Below, in pieces: positions 42,171-51,098 of a DNA stretch of 64,000 nt. Source of the stretch: MVRV01 sp964646755 (GTDB lineage Bacteria > Desulfobacterota > Syntrophia > Syntrophales > Smithellaceae). The position numbers and the translations under genes are program-made. The notes below the pieces were generated by a model. The model did not search any database. It was not told where the DNA came from and was given only the letters and a program-made list of their open reading frames with translations. The DNA lies in NCBI GenBank assembly GCA_964646755.1, contig CAZYIE010000011.1, forward strand, positions 1-64,000, given 5' to 3'. Position 1 is the stretch's first letter, and every line of letters starts with the position of its first letter.

Positions 42171-42946
42171 ATTCGGATAAATCAATGCAACTGGAGATAG
42201 CGGATCTTTCCATGAGCTTCGGTGGAATTAAGGCCATTCGGAATGTTTCCATCGGCGTGAAATCAGGGGAAATCTATTCGATTATCGGGCCGAACGGGGC
42301 CGGCAAGACAACCATTTTCAATTGTATCAGCGGTATCTACAAGGCCCAGCAGGGCAGCATCCGGTTTGAAAATCGGGAGTTGCTTGGGGTCAAGCCGGAC
42401 CGGATTGCGCAAATGGGTGTGGCCAGAGCTTTTCAGAACATTGCCCTTTTCAAGGGAATGACCGTTCTGGATAATCTGATGTCCGCACGGGTCCATCTCA
42501 TGAAATATGGACTTTTAGGGGCGGCCCTGTACCTTGGCAAATGCCAGCGGGAGGAGGTTGAAAACCGCGATGCCGTGGAAGATGTAATTGAGTTTCTTGA
42601 TTTGCAGTCTGTGCGGAAGTCTCCCGTAAGCAGTTTGTCTTATGGCCTCCAGAAACGGGTGGAGCTGGCGCGCGCCCTGGCCATGAAACCGAAGATTCTG
42701 CTGGTTGACGAACCTGTCAGCGGAATGAATCTCGAAGAGCGCGAAGACATGGCGAGGTACATAATTGATATCAATGAAGAGATGGATATAACAGTTGTGC
42801 TGATCGAACATGACATGGGGCTGGTCATGGACCTGTCCGATCGAGTTACAGTCCTTAATTTCGGCACCAAAATCGCTGAAGGCACACCCGGAGAAGTGAG
42901 TGCGAATCCGGAGGTGGTCAAGGCTTACCTGGGAGATGAACAATGA
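42158..42946 (+). CDS. livG: LIV-type ABC transporter ATPase LivG (cluster C)
   Basis: 262-residue ATPase with Walker A GPNGAGKTTIF, FQNIALF, the LivG-type signature SLSYGLQKRVELARAL, Walker B ILLVDEPVSGMN and switch His EHDMG. C-terminal NPEVVKAYLGDEQ. AGAAGGAAAAG precedes the ATG inside livF. The end is followed by an in-frame-shifted ATG at 42936 that could start the ligase early, but the later start at 42996 is better supported. Confidence 0.94.
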   Translation: MAVMNSDKSMQLEIADLSMSFGGIKAIRNVSIGVKSGEIYSIIGPNGAGKTTIFNCISGIYKAQQGSIRFENRELLGVKPDRIAQMGVARAFQNIALFKGMTVLDNLMSARVHLMKYGLLGAALYLGKCQREEVENRDAVEDVIEFLDLQSVRKSPVSSLSYGLQKRVELARALAMKPKILLVDEPVSGMNLEEREDMARYIIDINEEMDITVVLIEHDMGLVMDLSDRVTVLNFGTKIAEGTPGEVSANPEVVKAYLGDEQ

Positions 42947-42995
42947 GGGTCATGCGATCTTTAGCGACGATCAGCGTGTGGGGGGAGCAACATTC

Positions 42996-44807
42996 ATGGA
43001 GAGGGTAAATACGACATTACCGAAGCTGCTGCTGGAGAAAGCGGGGCTTTATCAAGACCGGGTTGCCATGCGCGAAAAATTCAAAGGCATCTGGCAGGAA
43101 ATCTCTTGGAATATGTACTTGGAAAAGGTCAGTGAATTCTGTTTGGGGCTTACGGACCTGGGCATGAAAAAAGGAGACCAGGCCTCGATTTTGGGAGAGA
43201 ACTGCCCGGAATGGCTCTTTGCCGACTTGGGAATTCAGAGTCTGGGTGGTGTGGCAGTTGGTATTTATCCCACAAATTCGGCGGAGCAGGTCAAATATAT
43301 TCTCGATCACTCCGAATCAAAGTTTGTTGTTGTTAAGGACCAGGAACAGGCAGACAAGGTACTGGCAGTAAAGGAAGAATTGCCGCTGCTCAAAAAGATC
43401 ATCGTCATCGACGTAAAAGGATTGCGTCACTACAATGAACCCCTGATCATTAGTTATAAGGATGTAGAAGCTTTAGGCATAGAAGCCCTCCGGAAAGACC
43501 CGGCGGCTTTTACCCGTCTTGTTGAGCAGGGCCGGGCGGAGGATGTGGCTTTTATCGTCTATACGTCCGGAACAACGGGACATCCCAAAGGCGCCATGCT
43601 TTCCCATCGGAATGTAATTCACCAGGCTGTCTATGCTCTGCAGCCGGTATTACACTTTACGGATCGGGATACTCTGCTCTCCTATTTGCCGCTGTGCCAT
43701 ATACTCGAGAGAAGCCTGACTATGAGCATGCCGCTGGTTTTCGGTTATACTGTAAGCTTTGCCGAATCGATCGATACGGTTCAGCAGAACATTCAGGAGA
43801 TTCGCCCTTCTTTCTTTGCCGCCGTTCCGCGCATTTTGGAAAAACTTCACTCCGGCGTGCTAATCAAGATGGAAGACACGACGCGTTTCAAGAAATTCAT
43901 GTATAACTTCTGGCAGCCCGTAGGCTTGCGGGTATCGAGTTACCGAATGAACAACGAGAAGGTTCCGCTGCAATGGCTTTTGCTGTATGCGGTAGGTTAT
44001 CTCTGGAGCTTTCGGTCCGTCCGCGACAAGGTCGGGATGCTCAATTGCCGGACTCTTATGAGCGGCGGCGCGCCTATTGCCCCGGAGGTCCTGACATTTT
44101 TCCGCTCGCTGGGTGTGCGAACCGTGGAAATGTATGGAGCTACGGAAACGTCCGGAACGATTTCCGGCCCCCATAAGAAAATAAAACATGGATCTGTGGG
44201 TGAGCCTTGTCAAGGTTTGGAATTTCGACTGGCCGAGGATGGAGAAATTCATGTTAAGGGAGATTCCATCTTTGTCGGTTATTATCGGGATGCCGAGGCC
44301 ACATGTGAAGTTGTCCGTGACGGTTGGTATTGTACAGGGGATGTGGGCCAACTCGATGAAGACAATCACCTTTATATCGTTGATCGTAAGAAGGATATCA
44401 TTATCACTTCCGGAGGAAAGAATATCTCTCCTTCGGAAATTGAAAACAAGCTTAAGTGCAGCATGTACATAAAAGAGGCTATTGCCATTGGTGACCGCCG
44501 AAAGTATATCAGTGCGCTGATTCAGATCGATTACGAAAACGTGGGGAACTGGGCGCAGAAGAACAAAATTGCTTATACGACCTATCGTAGTCTGGCGGAA
44601 AATCCCAAAGTCAAGGAACTGATTAAGCAGGAGATTGACGCGGCGAATGAAGGTCTGGCCAATGTGGAAAGTGTCAAGAAGTTCAAGATTCTGGAAAAGG
44701 AGCTAGACCAGGATGATGAGGAATTGACCGCCACGCAGAAAGTAAAGCGCAAGACCATTGAGAAGCGGTTTCAACAGGAGATAGCGGAAATGTACGGCGG
44801 GCGCTGA
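42996..44807 (+). CDS. Long-chain-type acyl-CoA synthetase (603 aa), cluster C
   Basis: Homologue of 30809-32644: FIVYTSGTTGHPKGAMLSH, YGATETSGTISG, TGDVGQLDEDNHLYIVDRKK, GGKNISPSEIENKL and the catalytic Lys in TQKVKRKTI. The N-terminal SILGENCPEWLFADLG block matches the other LIV-operon ligase. The start at 42996 follows GGGGGAG by eight bases; 42936 (20 residues longer, overlapping livG) is an alternative. It is inserted between the ATPase and permease genes of a LIV operon, which ties activation to uptake. Confidence 0.91.
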   Translation: MERVNTTLPKLLLEKAGLYQDRVAMREKFKGIWQEISWNMYLEKVSEFCLGLTDLGMKKGDQASILGENCPEWLFADLGIQSLGGVAVGIYPTNSAEQVKYILDHSESKFVVVKDQEQADKVLAVKEELPLLKKIIVIDVKGLRHYNEPLIISYKDVEALGIEALRKDPAAFTRLVEQGRAEDVAFIVYTSGTTGHPKGAMLSHRNVIHQAVYALQPVLHFTDRDTLLSYLPLCHILERSLTMSMPLVFGYTVSFAESIDTVQQNIQEIRPSFFAAVPRILEKLHSGVLIKMEDTTRFKKFMYNFWQPVGLRVSSYRMNNEKVPLQWLLLYAVGYLWSFRSVRDKVGMLNCRTLMSGGAPIAPEVLTFFRSLGVRTVEMYGATETSGTISGPHKKIKHGSVGEPCQGLEFRLAEDGEIHVKGDSIFVGYYRDAEATCEVVRDGWYCTGDVGQLDEDNHLYIVDRKKDIIITSGGKNISPSEIENKLKCSMYIKEAIAIGDRRKYISALIQIDYENVGNWAQKNKIAYTTYRSLAENPKVKELIKQEIDAANEGLANVESVKKFKILEKELDQDDEELTATQKVKRKTIEKRFQQEIAEMYGGR

Positions 44808-44848
44808 GAGTCCCGCCGGGAGGAAAATTCAGAGAGGGTGTTGATATA

Positions 44849-45748
44849 ATGGAAAAAATTATCGAGATTCTGTTTAATGGTTTGTCCATGGGAGCGATTT
44901 ACGCCCTGATGGCCCTGGGTTTTGTTCTCATCTTTAAATCGACAGGTGTGATTAACTTTGCCCAGGGCGAGTTAGCCATGGTGGGTGCTTTTATCTGTTA
45001 CAGCTTTGCCACTATGATGAATGTTCCTTATATTTATGCCTTCTTTATAGCCTTGATCGGCGGCATCATTCTGGGTGCGGCAGTTTACCAGATCTTCTTT
45101 AGGACCATGGTGGGTGAACCACTGTTTTCCACGATCATGGTCACCGTAGGACTTGCCAGTATCCTGACGTGTCTCGCGGGGCTCATCTGGGGTCACGATG
45201 TCTATTCGCTTAGTTCCCCTTTTACAGACAAGGTCATTCACCTGGATAAAATTACCTTGGCCCAGGGTTCGATCTCCACTATTATTGTATCTATCGTACT
45301 GTTTGTCGTCGTCATCCTGTTTTTTAGCCGCTCTCTGCTGGGAATCTCTATGCGGGGTTCGGCGGAAGACCCGGATACGGCGGGGCTCATGGGAATCAAC
45401 GTGAAGAAAATTCACATGGTGGCCTGGGCATTGGGAGGGCTGGTGGCAGCTGTGGCCGGTATGTTCCTTGCGGAGCAGAGCTTTGTCCGTCTGGCGATGA
45501 GCCATGTGGGGCTTAAGGCCATGGCGGCGGCAATTCTCGGTGGAATGGAAAGCATCGGCGGTGCTATCGTGGGCGGCATAATTATTGGTGTTGTCGAAGG
45601 GTTGGCGGCGAATTATCTAAGTGGCATGTCGCTGGGAAATTTCCACATGGGTGATATCAAGGACGTGGCCGCCTTTGCGATTATGATCATCGTTCTGATG
45701 ATCCGGCCGCACGGTATTTTCGGCAAGGAAAAAGTGGAAAGGGTGTAA
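44849..45748 (+). CDS. livH: LIV-type ABC transporter permease LivH (cluster C)
   Basis: 299 residues, about eight spans. Motifs: YALMALGFVLIFKSTGVINFAQGELAMVGAF, the docking loop MRGSAEDPDTAGLMGINVKK, and AAAILGGMESIGGAIVGGIIIGVVEG. An insert around MSLGNFHMGDIKD precedes the last span. It starts 41 bases after the ligase stop, GAGAGGGTG being the probable ribosome site. Confidence 0.94.
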   Translation: MEKIIEILFNGLSMGAIYALMALGFVLIFKSTGVINFAQGELAMVGAFICYSFATMMNVPYIYAFFIALIGGIILGAAVYQIFFRTMVGEPLFSTIMVTVGLASILTCLAGLIWGHDVYSLSSPFTDKVIHLDKITLAQGSISTIIVSIVLFVVVILFFSRSLLGISMRGSAEDPDTAGLMGINVKKIHMVAWALGGLVAAVAGMFLAEQSFVRLAMSHVGLKAMAAAILGGMESIGGAIVGGIIIGVVEGLAANYLSGMSLGNFHMGDIKDVAAFAIMIIVLMIRPHGIFGKEKVERV

Positions 45749-45756
45749 AAACGTTT

Positions 45757-46791
45757 ATGGCGAATTTTAAAGTCAGTTACCGGGAAGATACAGCGCTTTT
45801 CCAGAACCTCTGGGTCAAGTCCTGGTTGGTAATATTTATCGTGGCGATGCTGGTGCTCCCTTTTCTGCTGTCTCGTTATCAGTTGAGCATTCTCGATGAG
45901 ATGGGGATTGCCGTGATTGGCGCTTTGGGCCTCAATCTCCTGATAGGCTATACGGGGCAGATTTCGCTGGGGCACGGCGCCTTTGTCGCCATCGGTGCAT
46001 ATACATCTGGTTTGCTCGCCGGAACGCTGGGAGTGCCTTTCATAATTTCGCTGCCTCTTTCCGGCCTTATGGCCGCCTTGCTTAGCCTGATCGTGGGCGT
46101 TCCCTCTCTGCGGTTGAAAGGCCTTTATCTGGCCCTCGGGACATTGGCCTTTGGTTTTATCATCGAGTACATCCTGTTTCACTGGGACCTTACCAGAGGA
46201 GATACGGGCATGGCCGTTCCGAAGATCGGAACGGAAGGCTTTTATATCGAAACGGAACGGCAGTTCTTTTTCCTGATCATGTTTTTTGCGGTCATCGCGA
46301 CACTTGTGGCGAAGAATCTTGCCCGGACGAAAATTGGACGCTCATTTGTAGCCATCCGCGATCGCGACATCGCGGCGGAGGCCATGGGGATTTCACTGGC
46401 TAAATATAAAATAATGGCGTTTGCTGTTGCCGCTTTTTATGCCGGTGTGGCGGGAAGTCTGATGGCTTACTACCAGAAATGGATCGTGCCCGGAAACTTT
46501 GATATTACCTTGTCTATCGCCTATATTGCCATGATCGTTCTCGGGGGCATGGGTACTGTTCTGGGCTCCATTCTTGGAGCCATTTTGATCACCGGCATTC
46601 CCCACGCCATCGTTTACCTGACCGACGCACTTCGCGGTACTTATCCCAATCTCAGCAACTTGATCGTGGATTTGAAACTCGGCATCTTCGGTCTGGTCAT
46701 TGTTTTAACACTCCTGTTCGAACCTCAGGGGCTTGTTGGCATCTATCGGCGTATCAAAATTTACTGGAAGACCTGGCCCTTTAAGTATTAA
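45757..46791 (+). CDS. livM: LIV-type ABC transporter permease LivM (cluster C)
   Basis: 344 residues, about ten spans. It has LNLLIGYTGQISLGHGAFVAIGAYTSG, VPSLRLKGLYLALGTLAFG and the ATPase-docking FVAIRDRDIAAEAMGISLAKYK. The C-terminus IYRRIKIYWKTWPFKY resembles the cluster A LivM end (RIKKYWRTWPF). It lies eight bases after livH. Confidence 0.94.
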   Translation: MANFKVSYREDTALFQNLWVKSWLVIFIVAMLVLPFLLSRYQLSILDEMGIAVIGALGLNLLIGYTGQISLGHGAFVAIGAYTSGLLAGTLGVPFIISLPLSGLMAALLSLIVGVPSLRLKGLYLALGTLAFGFIIEYILFHWDLTRGDTGMAVPKIGTEGFYIETERQFFFLIMFFAVIATLVAKNLARTKIGRSFVAIRDRDIAAEAMGISLAKYKIMAFAVAAFYAGVAGSLMAYYQKWIVPGNFDITLSIAYIAMIVLGGMGTVLGSILGAILITGIPHAIVYLTDALRGTYPNLSNLIVDLKLGIFGLVIVLTLLFEPQGLVGIYRRIKIYWKTWPFKY

Positions 46792-47050
46792 GTTTGTTGC
46801 AATGCTGGTACAACATTGATTTTAGAAGAGAATGCTTTATTTCAACCAGCGATAAATGATATAAATTACATTGATTATAATGATAGGAATAGGTTGTTTT
46901 TATGAGGTGTTGAACTACACCATTGTATGGTCAAAATAATGTAGGATCGCCGGGAAAAAGGCGGCAAGAGGAGTATGTGAGACTTAACATTTAGCTGATG
47001 GAAAAGCCGGTCTGCCGGATCTGTCAATCCATGAAAGGAGCAAATTACCA

Positions 47051-48376
47051 ATGAAGAAGATTATGAGGGGAGTAGTATTAGCGGTGTTAACGATTCCCGT
47101 GTTCTGTGTTATTGTCTTTGCTCAGGCCCAGTCCCCGAAATTTCCCGACGCGGCGGCGTCAGATCCTGTAGTGCTCGGATGGATGCAGGGTTTTCCACCC
47201 AAGGCTGACAAGATCATTCGCTTCGGTGATGTTAGCTTCTACCGTTTTCCCCAATCACGCTGGTCATTTAGCAACATGAGGCAGCTCGTTCCGACGGTTG
47301 CAGTTTCACGTGGTGATGGTCCGGTTACCCCACTGCCTCGCGCCGAGAGGACGGATCTGGATGCTGTGAAGTTTACGACCCTCGATGGCCGGGAAATGAC
47401 GTGGGGTGAGTCGATCGCAGCGAACTACACCGACGGCATCGTTGTGCTGCACAAAGGCAGGATCGTATATGAGAAATTCTTAGGCGCTTTCAGCCCGATT
47501 AAGCTGCATTGGGCGGCGTCGGTAACGAAGTCCTTTGTGGGCACCCTCGCCGCCATTCTTGTTGACGAGGGCAAGCTTGATCCTGAGGCTCTCTGCTCGA
47601 AATATGTGCCGGAACTCAAGGATACCGCTTACGCCGACGCGACGCTCCGGCAGGTTATGGATATGACGGTCAGTGTGAAGTTTTCGGAAGTCTATGCCGA
47701 CCCGAAGGCCGACATTTGGGTTTTTGCAAGGGCCACCGGAATGTTTCCGCTGCCGCCGAACTATGATGGTCCGCGCAATACCTATGACATGCTCCTCGCA
47801 CTCACCAAGCAGAAAAATGGCGAACATGGGGAGAGGTTTACCTATAAGAGCGTCGATCCCGAAGTTTTGGCCTGGATTATTAGCCGTGTCTCGGGGAAAT
47901 CTCTTGCTGAACTCACCTCAGAAAAGATATGGACAAAACTCGGCGCTGAGCACGATGCCTGCTACTGGGTAGACAGCATTGGTGTGAATTTGGCAGGCGG
48001 GGGCCTGAACACGTCACTGCGTGATCTCGCCCGATTCGGGGAGATGCTGCGTCTGGACGGCTACTACAACGGACAGCAGATTGTCCCCCGCTCTGTTGTG
48101 GCTGATATACGCCGTGGCGCCGACAAGGGAAACTTTGCCAAAGCCGGTTATAAAACTCTGCCCGGATGGTCTTACCGGAACTTCTGGTGGGTGTCGCACA
48201 ATGAACATGGCGTCTACACTGCGCGCGGAGTTCACGGGCAGCTCATCTGGATCGATCCAAAGGCAGAAATGGTGATTGCCCGGTATGCATCTTATCCCAT
48301 AGCATCGAACCCTCTCATCGATCCCACGTCATTGCCGGCTTATATGGCCATAGCAAAGCACCTGATGAAGGACTAG
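47051..48376 (+). CDS. Exported serine hydrolase, beta-lactamase/NylB-like family (441 aa)
   Basis: Class C beta-lactamase-fold serine hydrolase. The nucleophile motif is SVTK (Ser157, Lys160); YKSVDPEV supplies the Tyr motif and RGVHGQLIW the third (HGQ) motif, the arrangement of 6-aminohexanoate-dimer hydrolases and esterases. A Sec signal or membrane anchor (residues 5-26, ending AQAQS) points to the periplasm. The substrate is unknown, an ester or amide. It lies between the permease and the binding-protein genes of cluster C; 259 bases separate it from livM. GAAAGGAG precedes the ATG. It could release the acid that the transporter takes up. Confidence 0.85.
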   Translation: MKKIMRGVVLAVLTIPVFCVIVFAQAQSPKFPDAAASDPVVLGWMQGFPPKADKIIRFGDVSFYRFPQSRWSFSNMRQLVPTVAVSRGDGPVTPLPRAERTDLDAVKFTTLDGREMTWGESIAANYTDGIVVLHKGRIVYEKFLGAFSPIKLHWAASVTKSFVGTLAAILVDEGKLDPEALCSKYVPELKDTAYADATLRQVMDMTVSVKFSEVYADPKADIWVFARATGMFPLPPNYDGPRNTYDMLLALTKQKNGEHGERFTYKSVDPEVLAWIISRVSGKSLAELTSEKIWTKLGAEHDACYWVDSIGVNLAGGGLNTSLRDLARFGEMLRLDGYYNGQQIVPRSVVADIRRGADKGNFAKAGYKTLPGWSYRNFWWVSHNEHGVYTARGVHGQLIWIDPKAEMVIARYASYPIASNPLIDPTSLPAYMAIAKHLMKD

Positions 48377-48482
48377 TCCAGTGAAAGACGTAATAAGTAG
48401 CCTCGGAGGCCGGTCGTTTCCGCCGGCGTCGAAAAGTCCAAATAGATTAGTGTCAAAATCGATGTCAATGGTTGTTTGCACC

Positions 48483-48515
48483 GTCCCTGTCCCCGTTCCA
48501 CAGCGGGACAGGGAC
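48483..48515 (+). terminator. Stem-loop between the hydrolase and livK
   Basis: Perfect 11-bp stem GTCCCTGTCCC (48483-48493) with GGGACAGGGAC (48505-48515). No T run follows. Placed 40 bases before livK, so it may protect or insulate that message. Confidence 0.5.
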
Positions 48516-48554
48516 ACTAATAATATTGACCATATTATAAAAAGGAGGAAGTAT

Positions 48555-49766
48555 ATGAAAATTAGATTGTGGGGATTAAGCTTGATGTTGGCGGTTGTCT
48601 TGTGTCTGTCGGTGCAGAGCGCCTGGGCGGCAACCGTGCGCGGCGTTACAGATAAGGAAATCAAAATAGCCTGTCTCGTCGACCTTTCCGGACCGGGGAA
48701 ATACGGCGGCCCGCCTATTGCCGATGCTTTTCGTGATTATGTGGCCTGGGTCAATGATACGGGTGGAATTAGCGGCAGAAAAATCAATCTGATTGTCGAG
48801 GACAACGGGATCCTTCCCACCACAACGATGAATGCGGCCAAGAAAGTGATTCTGAAAGATGAGGTTTTGGCCATTGCCTTCAACCTGGGCAGTGCTGGTT
48901 CCAGCGCGATCGTGCCCCTGTGTGCCGAGAACAAGGTTGTCCTTATGCCCCACGGGGCCAACAAGGGATTCTATCATCCCGGCAATAAATGGGTCTTCGT
49001 GCCCCATACGGTTCAGTTCGGTATGGCTTCCCGGGCGGTTGAGTATATTCTGAGTAAAAATAGCAAGGCGCGGATCGGAGTCATTTATCAGGATGACGAT
49101 TTTGGCAAAGAAGGGCTGGAGGGAGCAAGCGCGGCTGCCACGTTCATGAAGACGAAGCTGGTGGCACAGGCTCCTTACAAGACCGGTACGATCGATTTCA
49201 CACCGCATATGAATGCCATGAAGGAAGCCAACGTGGACGCAATCGTCCTTTGGACTTACCTGCCCCAGTCAGCAGCGATCATTAAACAGAAGGTCAAGAT
49301 GGCCTGGGATGTTCAGTTGATATCGAACAATACCACGGGCGTCCCGCCGCTCTTTGCTCTGACCGGTGAGGCGGCAGACGGCTATATGCTGGTCACGCCT
49401 TACGCGCCGGGGCACACCGATCTACCGGGGATTAAACGCATCAAGGAGATTAACAAGAAGTACGGCAATGCCGCCAAGACCCTGGAAAATCCAGCGTACC
49501 CGGACTATCTGTACCTGGCCGGTTGGGGATACATTGAAGCCATGGCCCAGGGGCTGCGCAAGGCCGGTAGGGATTTGAATCCCGAGACTTTGGTGAAAGG
49601 ACTGGAAAGCGTCCATAATTTTGATATGGGCGGTCTGTGTCCAAACATTACTTTTGGACCCAAGCAGCATGTGAGCAGTTTCTCCAGCCTGATCCTCAAG
49701 GCGGACGGAAAAGCCAAGCGTTTTGTCATTGTCGATTCGATTAAGGCGCCTAAGACGCCGCAGTAG
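48555..49766 (+). CDS. livK: LIV-type periplasmic substrate-binding protein (cluster C)
   Basis: 403-residue Peripla_BP_6 protein with a signal peptide ending in QSAWA before ATVRG. The first strand is TDKEIKIACLVDLSGPGKYGG; VNDTGGISGRKINLIVEDN and VIYQDDDFGKEGLEGA follow. The start at 48555 has AAAGGAGGAA before it; an upstream open frame (from 48381) crosses the stem-loop and is rejected. It presumably serves the cluster C permease/ATPases, which have no other binding-protein gene. Confidence 0.93.
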   Translation: MKIRLWGLSLMLAVVLCLSVQSAWAATVRGVTDKEIKIACLVDLSGPGKYGGPPIADAFRDYVAWVNDTGGISGRKINLIVEDNGILPTTTMNAAKKVILKDEVLAIAFNLGSAGSSAIVPLCAENKVVLMPHGANKGFYHPGNKWVFVPHTVQFGMASRAVEYILSKNSKARIGVIYQDDDFGKEGLEGASAAATFMKTKLVAQAPYKTGTIDFTPHMNAMKEANVDAIVLWTYLPQSAAIIKQKVKMAWDVQLISNNTTGVPPLFALTGEAADGYMLVTPYAPGHTDLPGIKRIKEINKKYGNAAKTLENPAYPDYLYLAGWGYIEAMAQGLRKAGRDLNPETLVKGLESVHNFDMGGLCPNITFGPKQHVSSFSSLILKADGKAKRFVIVDSIKAPKTPQ

Positions 49767-50013
49767 TAGCCGGAATATCGCTGGTCTGGTAATGCATAGG
49801 ACCAAAGTCCATTTGTCGATGTTAGGAGGCAGGTAGGTTGTCCCGGCCTCCTAACATTGGCAGTTTTACAGAAATTATTGAAATTACTTGATTACAGCCT
49901 TCGTAACCTCAAGGTCATCTACGTCGGGAATGATGACAAAAAGGGCAAAATCGACTTTTTACGAGGCCAATTTAGATGAAATTTGGCCGCGTTTGATCTG
50001 CCGGAGTGTCGGC
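49767..50013. other. Intergenic after livK (cluster C)
   Basis: Part of a 444-base gap (49767-50210). No supported gene; the frame 49888-50106 (72 codons) has no family and crosses the inverted repeat. No terminator is obvious just after livK. Confidence 0.4.
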
Positions 50014-50069
50014 GAGAGCGTGCCCGCGCAACATATGGATGGTTGCAAAACCGTATGTTGTGCGCTCTC
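50014..50069. promoter_or_regulatory. Large inverted repeat, candidate enhancer (UAS) for cluster D
   Basis: Outer arms GAGAGCG (50014-50020) and CGCTCTC (50063-50069), inner arms GCGCAACATATGG (50026-50038) and CCGTATGTTGTGCGC (50051-50065) with a two-base bulge. It contains CAACATATGG as does the cluster C repeat, about 100 bases upstream of the -24 box at 50137. It could also fold in RNA, but the shared motif and spacing favour a protein-binding site. Confidence 0.55.
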
Positions 50070-50136
50070 TTGCGTTTTCAGGGAAACTTCCGGGTTAAGT
50101 CCTTGAAATAAAAAGCACTTAATGTAATCAGATGGT

Positions 50137-50152
50137 TGGCATTTATCTTGCA
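50137..50152 (+). promoter_or_regulatory. Sigma-54 (-24/-12) promoter of cluster D
   Basis: TGGCATTTATCTTGCA matches TGGCA-N6-TTGCA with GG and GC ten bases apart. It is 59 bases before the GTG of the SDR gene, and the same in its boxes as 41280-41295. Confidence 0.7.
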
Positions 50153-50210
50153 GTAAATGCTGTCTGTTTGTATTATCTGGCAATAAATATTCGGAAAAGG
50201 AGAATAAATC

Positions 50211-50975
50211 GTGGATACATCCTATTTATCATTGGAAGGGAAAGTTGCAGTTGTTACCGGAGGAAGCCGGGGCATTGGTGAGGCGATAGCATTGGTTTTT
50301 GCTGATGCAGGAGCCGATGTGGCTATTTGTAGCCGTAAACTGGAAGATCTGGAAAAGGTTGCTGTGAAAATCAGGGCCATGGGACGTAAAGCCCTTGCCG
50401 TGCCTATGCACAACCGGGAAATAGACAGTATAAAGAACGGAATTGATGCTATCGTCAAAGAATTCGGGCGGATTGATATTCTGGTGAATAATGCGGCCAC
50501 CAATCCCGGCATGGGCTACCTCGTTGATATGGACGAGAAAATGTACGACCAGATCATGGTCACTAACCTCAAGGGTTATACCGTCATGAGCCAGCTGGTG
50601 GGCAAGATTATGCGCGAGCAGAAGAGCGGCAATATAGTTAATGTCTCTTCTGTCGGCGGCGTAAGTCCCGATAAAGGTTTGGGATTGTATTGCATTAGTA
50701 AAGCCGGCATCGGCATGCTGACCCGCGCTATGGCCAAAGAAATGGGTGAATTCGGTATCCGTGTGAACTGTATCGCACCGGGTGTGACAAGGACTAAATT
50801 CAGCAAAGCTCTGTGGAGCAACGAAGAGATGATGAAGGTGGAAATGGCTCATATGCCGATTAAACGTGTTGCCGAGCCGGTAGAAATGGGTCGTATAGCA
50901 TTATTTCTCGCTTCGGAGGCCTCGGCTTACATGACGGGACAGATTCTTGTTGCGGACGGTGGCGGATCAATTTAG
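50211..50975 (+). CDS. Short-chain dehydrogenase/reductase (254 aa)
   Basis: Classical SDR: TGGSRGIG at residues 16-23, NNAA, and the catalytic Ser147, Tyr160 and Lys164 (YCISK). C-terminal IALFLASEASAYMTGQILVADGG is the usual end of FabG-like or BbsC/BbsD-like 3-hydroxyacyl-CoA dehydrogenases. GTG start at 50211 with AAAGGAG before it. First gene of cluster D behind the sigma-54-type promoter. It may oxidise a hydroxyacyl-CoA in the same pathway as the MaoC hydratase. Confidence 0.88.
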   Translation: MDTSYLSLEGKVAVVTGGSRGIGEAIALVFADAGADVAICSRKLEDLEKVAVKIRAMGRKALAVPMHNREIDSIKNGIDAIVKEFGRIDILVNNAATNPGMGYLVDMDEKMYDQIMVTNLKGYTVMSQLVGKIMREQKSGNIVNVSSVGGVSPDKGLGLYCISKAGIGMLTRAMAKEMGEFGIRVNCIAPGVTRTKFSKALWSNEEMMKVEMAHMPIKRVAEPVEMGRIALFLASEASAYMTGQILVADGGGSI

Positions 50976-51098
50976 TTGTGTCCGGGGCAACATGGTTTCC
51001 TGAAAGAGAAAGGAAAACCGGAAGAACTAAGGTCAGAACTGAAGTGTAAGGCAATAAATATTTCAGAAGAGTCAAAAAATCAGGAGGTATAAATTACA

